64,000 nt of DNA from Promethearchaeota archaeon. GTDB lineage: Archaea; Asgardarchaeota; Lokiarchaeia; Sigyniarchaeales; SOKP01. Within the stretch, counting starts at the first letter, position 1, and each line of letters opens with the position of its first letter. Below are positions 46,160 through 55,067 of the stretch, in pieces. A model generated the notes under the pieces. The model was not told where the DNA came from. It was given only the letters and a program-made list of their open reading frames with translations, and did not search any database. Position numbers and translations under genes: made by a program. The stretch covers positions 62,001 to 126,000 of the forward strand of contig JAHPZE010000002.1 in NCBI GenBank assembly GCA_019058365.1, written 5' to 3'.

Positions 46160-47167
46160 TCAACATGATCGTATTTTTAAATTATGATCGTTATTAGTAT
46201 CCACTTTATATTTTTCATCTCTTTTTGTTAATCCAGACCACTTAGGATTTGTAACGCCTGTAGTTTCTGCAATTTTAATAAAATGTACCATTTCTTCATT
46301 TTTCATTAAAGGTTCCTCTTTTAAAAGCCATTCCATATCTAATCTTTCATATTTCGAAAGGCAAAGATTATTAAAAGAAAGAAGATCCCATCTATCAGGA
46401 AAATTTTCTAATTTATTAACAATAAACTCACCGATTCCTTTGATATTCTCTTCTGTTGCTGTATAATGAGGGATAATTGGAGTTCTAATCCATATTTTTT
46501 TATTTCTTTTTTTCAAATAGTTCGAAATCCAAATAGCATTTTCAAGTATTAATTCATTAGGAACTCCTGTATATTCTTTATGCTTATTAGAATCTATGTG
46601 TTTTAAATCTAGTAAGACTAAATCGACATAAGGTAAAATCAATTCAAAAACCTTTTTAGAAGCATATCCACAAGTATCTAAAGCAGTAGAAATTCCGTTG
46701 GCTTTACATTTTTTTAAAAATTCAACAACAAAATCAGGTTGTTGTGTTGGTTCACCACCAGAAACAGTTATTCCTCCTTTAGATTTCGTATAATAAACTT
46801 TATCTTTTTCTATTTCATAAAAGAGATCATCTAATTTCCACCATTGACCTAACATATTTAATGCTGTAGAAGGACATTCGTCAACGCATAAATTGCATCC
46901 ATTACACTTATTTCTGTCAATATTTAGACCATCCCTATCAAATGTTAACGCATTTTCTGGGCATGTTTCTATACACGTATTGCATCCAATACACTTATGT
47001 TTAAACCATTCAAGTTGAGGTAGTTTAAGTATAGATTCAGGATTATGACACCAAACGCATTTTAACGGACATTGTTTTAAAAAAACGGTTGTTCGAATGC
47101 CAGGGCCATCTTCTGTTGAAAATTTTTGAATTTGAAATACTAAAGCTTCAGATGCAACCATTATCAT
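46160..47167 (-). CDS. Glycyl radical enzyme activating enzyme (radical SAM, two ferredoxin clusters)
   Basis: 335 residues. CX3CX2C is C33, C37, C40 (CPLKCVWC). A ferredoxin insert with two [4Fe-4S] motifs follows: C59, C62, C65, C69 and C88, C91, C94, C98. The GGITVSGGEPTQQP motif binds SAM. Activases with the insert serve glycyl radical enzymes other than pyruvate formate-lyase, such as dehydratases, lyases and decarboxylases. It follows the glycyl radical enzyme gene by 30 bp and is its dedicated activase. The start is ATG 47167, with a second ATG two codons later. Confidence 0.93.
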   Translation of the reverse strand: MIMVASEALVFQIQKFSTEDGPGIRTTVFLKQCPLKCVWCHNPESILKLPQLEWFKHKCIGCNTCIETCPENALTFDRDGLNIDRNKCNGCNLCVDECPSTALNMLGQWWKLDDLFYEIEKDKVYYTKSKGGITVSGGEPTQQPDFVVEFLKKCKANGISTALDTCGYASKKVFELILPYVDLVLLDLKHIDSNKHKEYTGVPNELILENAIWISNYLKKRNKKIWIRTPIIPHYTATEENIKGIGEFIVNKLENFPDRWDLLSFNNLCLSKYERLDMEWLLKEEPLMKNEEMVHFIKIAETTGVTNPKWSGLTKRDEKYKVDTNNDHNLKIRSC

Positions 47168-47197
47168 ATATAATAATTTTTAAAATAATTAAGATTT

Positions 47198-49705
47198 TTA
47201 CATATTATGCGATTCTCGTGCAATAATTTCGTTTTGCAATTCACGTCCTATAGCAGTGAAATATGCATTATAACCTGTAACTCTGACTAAAAGATTCTTA
47301 TAATTTTCAGGATGCTTTTGAGCGTCTCGCAACATTTCAGCATCAAGCATATTGATTTGTAGAGAAGTTCCTCCATTTTCTATATAACCTCGTAAATAAG
47401 CTTTAAATTTCTCTTTGTGTTCTGGAGCTTTAATAATAGATGGATTAAATGTAATTGTATGACTAGCGCCATTTGGTAAGTAATTAATATATTCTCCTGA
47501 TTCGTTTTTACCACCTATAGCTTTTCCAACTGAATTAGTAACAGCTGTTGGGCCTTTTACATCAACTCCATTAGTAGGACAAATTGCGTTTGATAGGAAA
47601 GTTCCTTTATATCTACCGTTTGGTGTCGCTATGGTATTTCCTGCATCAGCACCAGCCCAATAATTCCATGAAAGCATTCCTGGACGATATTGATAATCAG
47701 TTAGAGTTTTATATTTCCAACATTCTTCTGTCCATGTTTCCATAATCGTCCTAGCAAGTTCATCAGCATCATCCATATCATTACCATATTTAGGAGCTTT
47801 ATTTTTTAAGTAAGTGTGCATAATTTCATAATCCTTACCTTCATAATTATTTTGTAAAGCGTCTTTAATTTGTGAAATTGCATATTTTTTATCTTCATAA
47901 ACAAGTTTTTTAATTGATAATAATGAATCAACTGTTGTGGCAAATCCAACGCCTTCAATAGTTACAAATCGTAACTCAGGGCCTCCATTTCTAATATCTA
48001 GACCCTTTTCTATACACCCTCGAACAATACTAGATAAATATGGAGTAGGAAGAAATTTTCCCCGAAGTTCTTCACACATATCATTTAAATCTACGGCGTA
48101 TTTAATAATAAATTGGATTTGTTTTTTCCATGCACTCCAAAATTCTTCCCAATTATTGAAATTCTCGGGATCTCCTGTTTCTGGTCCAATTTGTTCATCG
48201 GCTTTAGTTACAATCTCATTTCCTGGCATGTTTTTACCATTCCACAATGTTAATTCAATACTTTTTGTTAGGTTAGGATTACAATTAACAGTGCTTGATC
48301 GATCATTTCCCTGCATAGTATTCTCCAAACACCCTACTACTCCATAATCCCAAGCCTCATGTTTCGGGATTCCTTCCCTTATCATTCCGGCAATACTTCT
48401 TTCATCAAAATTTAATAAAAAAGGAGAACCTTGAGCTCTAGCAATCATATCAATAATTTTGTTTAATAATTTTTCAGAGGAATTTCTATGCAATCTAACG
48501 TTTGGTTTCGGTTCCAAGATTGGATACCACTCATCTATTACTTCCAGAAAGGTATAAGTTAATTCATTTGTTAAATCCTCTCCATTTTGTCCACATCCAG
48601 ATAATGTAATTATTTGACCAAATCCTGATGTAATACCTTGTTTTCCAGCATTTATCATCGCATCATATGCAGTATTACAATGGAACCAAAAACTCCCTAA
48701 TATCTCTTTTACGAAGTTTTTGGCAATAGTTTTATCATTAAGTACATCCTTTTTATATAAGGACCATAAATATTGATCTATTCGACCAAAAGAAAGCCCC
48801 GGTCCAGGATAAGATTCTTCCGCCATTACAAGCATATGAGTAAGCCATACAGCTTGAATTCCTTGCCAGAAAGTTTCTGAGGGTTCCCATGGGACATGCT
48901 CCAAATTTTTAGCCATTTCTTCAAGCTCTTCTCCACGTTCATAAGTTGGAACTTTATTTTTTAATCTTCTACATTCTTCAGCATATTTTTTTGCCAATTT
49001 CCTCGGAATTTCTGCTGTCATCATGATTGCTCTAAGTTCTTGTCCTTTTGGTCCTAATTTTTCTTCTTCACTAAATTTGGAATAACTGTCTTTTGCTTTC
49101 TTATAAATATATTTAAATCCCTTTTTAACAACTGTCTCATAGTCAGGAATTATATGTCCCCCGATTGCCCCGAGATTTCCAAATCCAGATTTATGAAATT
49201 GAAAGATAGCCTCTCTATTTCTAATATTTTTTTTCCAATATTCCTTTGCTTCATCTTGATTAAAACACTTACTCAATTGAGTATTAAATCTAGAACCGGC
49301 TAATAAACTTGGACCTACTATTTCCTGGGGAATATAATTTAACATTACTTCTTCAAGAAATTTTATTCTGCGTTCTGGTAAAGATAACTTCCAAAAATTA
49401 TCTGGTAATTTAACATCTGAAGCCATTGATCTAAAAGAAGAAGCTAAAACTCCTTTGTCGTTTTTTCCTAATACCTGTATATAACTATAGATTTCTGGGA
49501 CGATATAGTAATCACCTTCGTAAAGAATTATATCCCAATCAGTTCCAGTTGTAAATGGCATGAATTGATTATTCCATTCTCGATCTAAACCCTTAAAATA
49601 ATAGTCTCTAAGCCATTTAGAGCGAGGAGAAAGATCATGAGGTTCTGCAATAGGAAATTTTGGTACTTGTTCTTGGTAAACATTATTCTCATTGATTTTA
49701 CTCAT
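47198..49705 (-). CDS. Glycyl radical enzyme, substrate unknown (pyruvate formate-lyase superfamily)
   Basis: 835 residues. The active-site Cys is in GVVGCLENTMQGND (about residue 458), with the C-x-E spacing of the dehydratase/lyase/decarboxylase groups rather than the C-C pair of pyruvate formate-lyase. The glycyl radical loop is RVTGYNAYF near residue 810, 25 residues before the C-terminus. The barrel region has GSPFLLNFDE and PNVRLHRN. The activase with ferredoxin insert agrees with a non-PFL type. It acts in the anaerobic cytosol. Substrate classes such as choline, glycerol, isethionate or arylacetate cannot be told apart by eye. AAAGG precedes the ATG. Confidence 0.9.
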   Translation of the reverse strand: MSKINENNVYQEQVPKFPIAEPHDLSPRSKWLRDYYFKGLDREWNNQFMPFTTGTDWDIILYEGDYYIVPEIYSYIQVLGKNDKGVLASSFRSMASDVKLPDNFWKLSLPERRIKFLEEVMLNYIPQEIVGPSLLAGSRFNTQLSKCFNQDEAKEYWKKNIRNREAIFQFHKSGFGNLGAIGGHIIPDYETVVKKGFKYIYKKAKDSYSKFSEEEKLGPKGQELRAIMMTAEIPRKLAKKYAEECRRLKNKVPTYERGEELEEMAKNLEHVPWEPSETFWQGIQAVWLTHMLVMAEESYPGPGLSFGRIDQYLWSLYKKDVLNDKTIAKNFVKEILGSFWFHCNTAYDAMINAGKQGITSGFGQIITLSGCGQNGEDLTNELTYTFLEVIDEWYPILEPKPNVRLHRNSSEKLLNKIIDMIARAQGSPFLLNFDERSIAGMIREGIPKHEAWDYGVVGCLENTMQGNDRSSTVNCNPNLTKSIELTLWNGKNMPGNEIVTKADEQIGPETGDPENFNNWEEFWSAWKKQIQFIIKYAVDLNDMCEELRGKFLPTPYLSSIVRGCIEKGLDIRNGGPELRFVTIEGVGFATTVDSLLSIKKLVYEDKKYAISQIKDALQNNYEGKDYEIMHTYLKNKAPKYGNDMDDADELARTIMETWTEECWKYKTLTDYQYRPGMLSWNYWAGADAGNTIATPNGRYKGTFLSNAICPTNGVDVKGPTAVTNSVGKAIGGKNESGEYINYLPNGASHTITFNPSIIKAPEHKEKFKAYLRGYIENGGTSLQINMLDAEMLRDAQKHPENYKNLLVRVTGYNAYFTAIGRELQNEIIARESHNM

Positions 49706-49957
49706 TACTATAAACCTTTAAAATCTTAATAATAATATATAATTTTAAATATCTTATTAATTTAAGAAATCTTCTTCTAATTTTAATTAAATCAACTACT
49801 TTTTTAAAATTATAAATTATATTTAATAATAATTTATGCAAAAAGGAATATTTACTTTTATAAAAAAAAATTAGATAAGTAGAATCTTTTAAGCATCTTA
49901 TTTGAATAATATTGAATTAAAAGGAAATTTATCAAGAAAAAGATGATTTTTTTCTTA

Positions 49958-51490
49958 TTAAAATCCAGAATCTCTTTTTGGAAATCTACTTCGAGTTATT
50001 GAATACTCATGGAACAATTTATCTAAAATTTCTAGCCTTTTCTCTTTTTCTTTTTCCCATAAATTATACAATTCTGCCTTATCATTCTTTCTGTTGAAAA
50101 GATCCCCATATCCTGGTAATTCGGCATATTTGGTTAACTTATAATCTTTAGTTATTAAATGAACTATTCTCGTATATAAAGGGCCATATGGACCTACTTC
50201 CTCATCTTCAGTGATGAGAATAGAATCTCTTAATTCCACTTTAGGATCTTTCAAAACAGGTGACATGTCGTAACCTTGCATTCCGGGGGGTCTATATCTT
50301 TCTCTGATGTTAAGTAATTCAAGAATTGTTTTAGGTAAATCTACTGAACTAATTAATGCATCAGAAACAGCAGGCTTAGTGACTCCTGGAACTTTCCAAA
50401 CCAAAGGAACCTGCAAAGTACCGTTGAAGGGAGAGATTCCTTTTAATATTAAACTATGGTCCCCCATATAATCTCCGTGATCAGATGTGAAAACAACCAT
50501 TGTATTATCTGATAAACCAAGCTTTTCCAATGAAGCTAAAATTTGACCTACTGCGTGATCTATTAAAGAAACAGAACCATAACTAAGAGCAATAAACTTT
50601 TTAATATTTTCTTCTGTTTCTTCCCGTAACATCGCACCTCTAACAGGAGGGTGTTCTAAATATTGTTTTAAATAAGGGTGTTTATACAAATTCTCTATAT
50701 TATGAACATTATCGGGGATTATCATATCCTCTGGTTTATACATATCCCAATACTTTCCTGGCGGAGAAACTGGTTGATGGGGATCAGGAAATGAACAATG
50801 CAAAAAGAAAGGTTTTTTTCCATAATCTCCATTACCATATTTTTCTAAAAATGCGATAGTCTTATTCTGGATATAGGTAGTATTATAAAGTTCTAATGGA
50901 ACCCAATTTTCATAAAAAACTTCTAAAGCTGGGACTTTTGTATTATATTCCTGTATTATTTTTTTTGCGAGTTTAGGATTTTTCTCCTCAACCCATTCAA
51001 GATAATGGCCTAAACACGTATTTCCATGTCCAACTACTAAATCAACCTCTTCAAACCCATAATAAGGTATTGGAAAATTCTTATGAGTTAAATAGGCTCC
51101 TTTGGGATTTTTAACCTTCCAATCCTGAAAGTCTTCTGCAGATTTCGTCTTAGGATCGTATCGAGGCGTCCACGTATTATAATGAGTTTTTCCTATACTA
51201 ATTGTATTATATCCTTTCTTAACTAATGATTGAGTTATTGTTGGTATCTGTTTTGGCAGATTAATTCCATTACTTCTAACACCATGTACATTAGGATAAT
51301 ATCCAGTTAATAAAGTAGCTCTATTTGGCATACACATTGGGCAGACAGTGAAAGCATTAGAAAATCTTACACCTTCTTTAGCAAGCAAATCAATATTGGG
51401 TGTACTAATAATAGGATTACCATAACAATGTAACATATCAGCACGTTGCTGATCTGTAATAATAAAAAGGACATTCATTTTTTCACTCAT
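49958..51490 (-). CDS. Cys-type sulfatase (formylglycine-dependent)
   Basis: 510 residues. The N-terminal LFIITDQQRADML provides metal-binding Asp residues. The active-site motif CMPNRATLLTG begins at Cys53, the residue converted to formylglycine. The later VVFTSDHGDYMGDHSL supplies Asp/His metal ligands. Sulfatases hydrolyse sulfate esters of sugars or aryl compounds. No signal peptide is visible, so it may be cytoplasmic. The gene at 23120 encodes a maturase of the right type for this Cys. It lies about 250 bp upstream of the glycyl radical enzyme. Substrate unknown. Confidence 0.88.
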   Translation of the reverse strand: MSEKMNVLFIITDQQRADMLHCYGNPIISTPNIDLLAKEGVRFSNAFTVCPMCMPNRATLLTGYYPNVHGVRSNGINLPKQIPTITQSLVKKGYNTISIGKTHYNTWTPRYDPKTKSAEDFQDWKVKNPKGAYLTHKNFPIPYYGFEEVDLVVGHGNTCLGHYLEWVEEKNPKLAKKIIQEYNTKVPALEVFYENWVPLELYNTTYIQNKTIAFLEKYGNGDYGKKPFFLHCSFPDPHQPVSPPGKYWDMYKPEDMIIPDNVHNIENLYKHPYLKQYLEHPPVRGAMLREETEENIKKFIALSYGSVSLIDHAVGQILASLEKLGLSDNTMVVFTSDHGDYMGDHSLILKGISPFNGTLQVPLVWKVPGVTKPAVSDALISSVDLPKTILELLNIRERYRPPGMQGYDMSPVLKDPKVELRDSILITEDEEVGPYGPLYTRIVHLITKDYKLTKYAELPGYGDLFNRKNDKAELYNLWEKEKEKRLEILDKLFHEYSITRSRFPKRDSGF

Positions 51491-51589
51491 ACTATTTACC
51501 TAAAAATGGCTTAACGAATAAATATATTTTTTTTATTATAATTAAAAAAAATAAAAATGGAAAATAAGGTTTTCAATCTAAAATTTTTA

Positions 51590-52120
51590 TTATTTTAATC
51601 TTACCTCTGAGAGATGAAGATGATCTGTTTCTACTTCTACAAAAGCTTTAAATATTTGCTTTACTCGAGTATTTTTTGCTTCAGCTGCCGCTTGGCTATA
51701 GAATTTTATAGCTCTATCTTCTCTTGAATGAGATTCTTCCAGATTTGGTTTATATTTCGCTGCACATTTATCATATTTAGGAAATTCAACTTTATCTAGC
51801 TTGAGTATTTTTTTCCAAACTGATGCGTGTTCCCCCTCAACCTTAGCAAGAATTTTAAAAATTTTTTGACCATCTAATTCTGGAGTCTTATTGCTCGCAC
51901 ATTTATAAAAGATATTATTCGATATTTCGACTTCTAAAGCCTTTTCTACATTAGTCTTATCTTTTTCATTTAATTCAACATCCCAAGCACCTGCATCATC
52001 ATATTGTGTTGATTCTACAAAATATTTTTTAAATGCGCCACAAAAAGGGCATCGACTAGGTGCTTCTTCTCCAATATACGCTTCTCCACATATCTTACAT
52101 ACAAATACTTTAACAAAAAT
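51590..52120 (-). CDS. Rubrerythrin-like protein (rubredoxin plus ferritin-like domain), apparent ATT start
   Basis: The minus strand encodes a rubredoxin-like module VFVCKICGEAYIGEEAPSRC, completed by PFCG, then a four-helix ferritin-like domain with Glu/His iron-ligand stretches (ALEVEISNNIFYK, KVEGEHASVWKK, VEVETDHLHL). Rubrerythrins reduce peroxide in anaerobes. The frame has no Met, GTG or TTG at all, and an in-frame stop lies just upstream. ATT at 52120-52118 gives a correct N-terminus; alternatively, deleting one A from the A8 run would join the frame to GTG 52130 and give MKKIFVKVFV. AGTGA lies 6 nt before the ATT. About 176 residues. Identity is firm; the start is inferred. Confidence 0.78.
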   Translation of the reverse strand: MFVKVFVCKICGEAYIGEEAPSRCPFCGAFKKYFVESTQYDDAGAWDVELNEKDKTNVEKALEVEISNNIFYKCASNKTPELDGQKIFKILAKVEGEHASVWKKILKLDKVEFPKYDKCAAKYKPNLEESHSREDRAIKFYSQAAAEAKNTRVKQIFKAFVEVETDHLHLSEVRLK

Positions 52121-52213
52121 TTTTTTTCACTACTTTTATAATTAATTTTTTTCCTATTATTTAACAAAAATTTTTTTTCACTACTTTTATAATTAATTTT
52201 TTTCCTATTATTT
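52109..52213. repeat. Perfect 51-bp tandem duplication (about 2.06 copies)
   Basis: The 51-bp unit 52110-52160 is repeated exactly at 52161-52211, including the A5/T8 tract and the TTTTTTTCCTATTAT end; the match extends by one base before and two after. Copy 1 overlaps the start region and Shine-Dalgarno-like AGTGA of the rubrerythrin gene. The identity of both copies indicates a recent duplication, by slippage or assembly collapse/expansion. Confidence 0.9.
52127..52131 (-). promoter_or_regulatory. Shine-Dalgarno-like AGTGA before the rubrerythrin ATT
   Basis: On the minus strand AGTGA is followed by six A and then ATT, the proposed start. The GTGA core can pair with the GGAGGUGAUCC-complementary 3' end of archaeal 16S rRNA. 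The same arrangement occurs before the DHPS-like and mptA ATT codons. Confidence 0.4.
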
Positions 52214-52391
52214 TCTTACAACTTAGTATAAGAGTTCAAATTTAGATTAAATTATTAAAATTTTCACAGTTTTTATAGTTTTAAGTTAATTTCTAAAAAC
52301 ATTATGCGTTAAATGCAATTATTAAAAAAAAATAGAATATAAAAAGAATTATAGAATCTTTTAAAATGCATTAATTTATTTAATCTTTGAA

Positions 52392-53486
52392 ATGATTTAT
52401 CGAGTTCTAGGCATAGATCCTGGTAGTCTATCATGGGATTTCTTCGGTTTGGAGGATAATAAAACAATTCTTGACACATCTTTACCCACTAAAGAACTAA
52501 TTGCTAATCCTCAGAAAGCTATTACTATAATTAATTCTGTAAAAAATATTGATCTAATGGTTGCTCCAAGTGGGTTTGGGCTTCCTTTAAAAGATGTACA
52601 AGAGTTAACAGAGCAAGATATTTTTTTTACGTTATTGAAATTTGATCAGAAAGAAAAAAACAAATTAATCGGTCTTGGTGAGGTTTTAAGACTTATAAAA
52701 GCTCAAAAGATACCTGGCATCATTGTACCTGGAGTTAAACATTTACCTACTGTTCCAAAGTATCGAAAAATTAATAAAATTGATATGGGTACGGCAGATA
52801 AAATTTGCACAGCTGTTACTGGAATTAAAGACCAAATGGAAAGATTTGAAGTTGGTCCAGAAAATACAAATTTTATTATGGTTGAGATAGGTTATGGGTT
52901 TACAGCAGTTTTAGCAATTGAAAATGGTCAAATTATTGATGGAATTGGAGGAAGTAATATAATGGGTTTTAGAGCTTGTGGCAGTCTTGATGGAGAATTA
53001 GCCTATCTAATTAAAAATATTCATAAAAAAAATATATATAAAGGTGGAGTAGCCTATATTTCAGGCTATTCCGATTTGAGTTTGAAAGAAATTACACTTT
53101 TAGCCGAGAAGGATGAACAAACTAAGATTGCTCTAAAAGCTTATTTATCAAGCGTGAAAAAAGCTGTTTTTGGAATATCTTCGTCTTTTTCATCCAAAGA
53201 AAAAATTAAAGAAGTAATGTTGGCGGGGAGAGGATCAAATTTAGCATATATTCGAGAGAAAATGATTCGTGGTTTAAATGATGTTGCCCCTGTAAGAATA
53301 ATGAATTCATATAGTCAAATAGCAAAACGTGCTGCTCAAGGCGCAGCCTTTATTGCCAATGGAATATTAGGTGGTAGATTCGAACCAATTATTAATAATT
53401 TAAAAATTAAAGAAGCTAATGGTTCTATTTTAGATGATATTTTTATTCCATTCGAAAAAGAAAAACTGATAAGTGATTTAGATTAG
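52392..53486 (+). CDS. DUF1464-family protein (predicted butyrate-kinase-like)
   Basis: 364 residues with an ASKHA (sugar kinase/Hsp70-like) nucleotide-binding fold. The N-terminal phosphate loop is VLGIDPGSLSWDFFG. The second glycine loop is VEIGYGFTAVLAIENGQIIDG, with GGSN, and an adenosine-type MLAGRGSNLAYI near residue 280. The archaeal family DUF1464 (COG2441) was named a predicted butyrate kinase; no activity is established to my knowledge. The DHPS-like gene starts inside its stop codon, which suggests coupled expression and raises a possible link to C1-carrier synthesis. Start ATG 52392. Confidence 0.78.
   Translation: MIYRVLGIDPGSLSWDFFGLEDNKTILDTSLPTKELIANPQKAITIINSVKNIDLMVAPSGFGLPLKDVQELTEQDIFFTLLKFDQKEKNKLIGLGEVLRLIKAQKIPGIIVPGVKHLPTVPKYRKINKIDMGTADKICTAVTGIKDQMERFEVGPENTNFIMVEIGYGFTAVLAIENGQIIDGIGGSNIMGFRACGSLDGELAYLIKNIHKKNIYKGGVAYISGYSDLSLKEITLLAEKDEQTKIALKAYLSSVKKAVFGISSSFSSKEKIKEVMLAGRGSNLAYIREKMIRGLNDVAPVRIMNSYSQIAKRAAQGAAFIANGILGGRFEPIINNLKIKEANGSILDDIFIPFEKEKLISDLD
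53472..53476 (+). promoter_or_regulatory. Shine-Dalgarno-like AGTGA before the DHPS-like ATT
   Basis: AGTGA followed by TTTAG and then ATT 53482. It lies within the end of the DUF1464 gene. The spacing of 5 nt fits the pattern seen at the two other ATT-start candidates. Confidence 0.4.
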
Positions 53487-55053
53487 AATTCTTATAATTA
53501 CTGGCCTGCTAAGTTATGATATAATAGAGAAGATAGTCAAACACGTAAAAGAGCATGAGATAAATATTATAAAAGCACCAATATCTATTTCTGCATTTCT
53601 TACAGAATCTATAATAACTGATATTTTAGAACAAATAGAAATTTCTAATTATGATTTGATATTATTGCCTGGTTTTGTCCAGTGGGATTCTACTAATTTA
53701 GAAGAAAAATTTTCAATAAATATTAGAAAAGGACCTGAATTTGCTTCTGATTTACCTGTAACCTTAAAAAATTTAAAAAATTTCATATTATCTAATACAA
53801 TACCGGCAAATAGATTATTAGAGATTTCAGGTGAAAATAAATATTCAGAAATTGTAAAGGAACAATTAGAATTGGCTAAAAACGATCTAGGTTCTCATAC
53901 ATATTACCTTAATGAAAAAAAGACTAATATCATAATTGGAAGGTATATGCCACCTCCTATAATTGCTGAGATTGTCAATTGTACTGAAAAAAGTAATGAG
54001 CAGATTCTTAAAAAAGCAAAACATTATATAAATTCTGGAGCGGATATTATAGATATTGGATGCGTATCTAATAAACCGAACCCCGAAAGAATCAAAGAGA
54101 TAATCAAATTAATTAGGTCCAAACATGATGTTTTGATAAGTATCGATTCAATGGTCCCAGAAGAAATAAATGCTGCTGCAGATGAAAACATTGATCTCAT
54201 TTTAAGTTTAGATCTCGGCAATTATGAAGAAATGTTAAATCTCCCTAAAAACATTCCTATTGTTATACTTCCCACAAATGTTAAGGATGCTTATTTTCCT
54301 AAAGATCCCGAGACTCGAATTAAAAATTTATTTAAATTAACAAAGAGATTATTAAACAATGGATTCAAGAAATTAATAGCTGATCCCTTATTAGAAACAC
54401 CTATAAGTCCAGGAATTTGCAACTCTTTGGAAGCTTATTTTCTATATAAAAAGAAAGTTATTGAAAATAAATACGAACCTTTTGAATTACCGATGTTTTT
54501 TGGAATTTCAAACGTAGTAGAACTCATGGATATTGATTCTATCGGAATTAATGGACTTTTAGCTAGTATTGCAGTTGAATTAGATATAGGAATTCTTTTT
54601 ACTGTTGAACATAGTGCAAAATTAATGGGAGGGGTAAGAGAATTAAAAGAATGTGTAAAATTAAATTATATTGCCAAGCATAATAAAACTCCCCCAATAA
54701 ACCAAGGAATCTCAATATTAAAGGCTAAAGGAAAAACAAGTCAAGAATTACCTCCTATAAATCAAGCTAATGTGATTTTAGCAGATAAAACCATACAAGA
54801 TTATATTCCCGATACTAATGGGTATTTTAGAATTTATACAGATAACTATTCTAAAAAAATCTTTGTTCATTTCTATTCTTATGATGACAAATTGCTTCAA
54901 ACTTTTATAGGGGAAAATGCTGAAGCTTTAAGTAAAAAGATAATTCAAAATGACTTAACTAAAAATATATATCATTTAAATTATTTAGGTAGAGAATTGA
55001 AAAAAGCAGAAATTTGCTTATTTTTTGGAAAACCTTATATCCAAGATGAATAA
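53482..55053 (+). CDS. Dihydropteroate synthase-related protein (TIGR00284-like), apparent ATT start
   Basis: The first canonical start codon is TTG 53656, but the open frame continues upstream to 53482 and encodes RILIITGLLSYDIIEKIV and then APISISAFLTESIIT, the conserved N-terminal domain of the archaeal DHPS-like family. The first codon after the in-frame TAG is ATT, which overlaps the previous gene's stop. From there the protein has 523 residues, right for the family. The TIM-barrel part has IIAEIVNCTEKS, GADIIDIGCVSN and LISIDSM, the DHPS pterin-binding motifs. It is a candidate for joining pterin to the aminobenzene arm in methanopterin synthesis. Confidence 0.8.
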   Translation: MRILIITGLLSYDIIEKIVKHVKEHEINIIKAPISISAFLTESIITDILEQIEISNYDLILLPGFVQWDSTNLEEKFSINIRKGPEFASDLPVTLKNLKNFILSNTIPANRLLEISGENKYSEIVKEQLELAKNDLGSHTYYLNEKKTNIIIGRYMPPPIIAEIVNCTEKSNEQILKKAKHYINSGADIIDIGCVSNKPNPERIKEIIKLIRSKHDVLISIDSMVPEEINAAADENIDLILSLDLGNYEEMLNLPKNIPIVILPTNVKDAYFPKDPETRIKNLFKLTKRLLNNGFKKLIADPLLETPISPGICNSLEAYFLYKKKVIENKYEPFELPMFFGISNVVELMDIDSIGINGLLASIAVELDIGILFTVEHSAKLMGGVRELKECVKLNYIAKHNKTPPINQGISILKAKGKTSQELPPINQANVILADKTIQDYIPDTNGYFRIYTDNYSKKIFVHFYSYDDKLLQTFIGENAEALSKKIIQNDLTKNIYHLNYLGRELKKAEICLFFGKPYIQDE

Positions 55054-55067
55054 AAAAAAAAATTAAA

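Noticed and set aside
47937..48347. 136-codon plus-strand frame inside the glycyl radical enzyme gene
   Set aside because: Antisense shadow of a strongly conserved coding region; the translated product has no recognisable features.
52109..52213. Possible CRISPR or satellite repeat
   Set aside because: Only two directly abutting copies with no spacer; a simple tandem duplication explains it.
53656..53658. TTG as the start of the DHPS-like gene
   Set aside because: It cuts away a conserved N-terminal domain whose codons continue in frame to 53482, and the family is longer than a protein started here.
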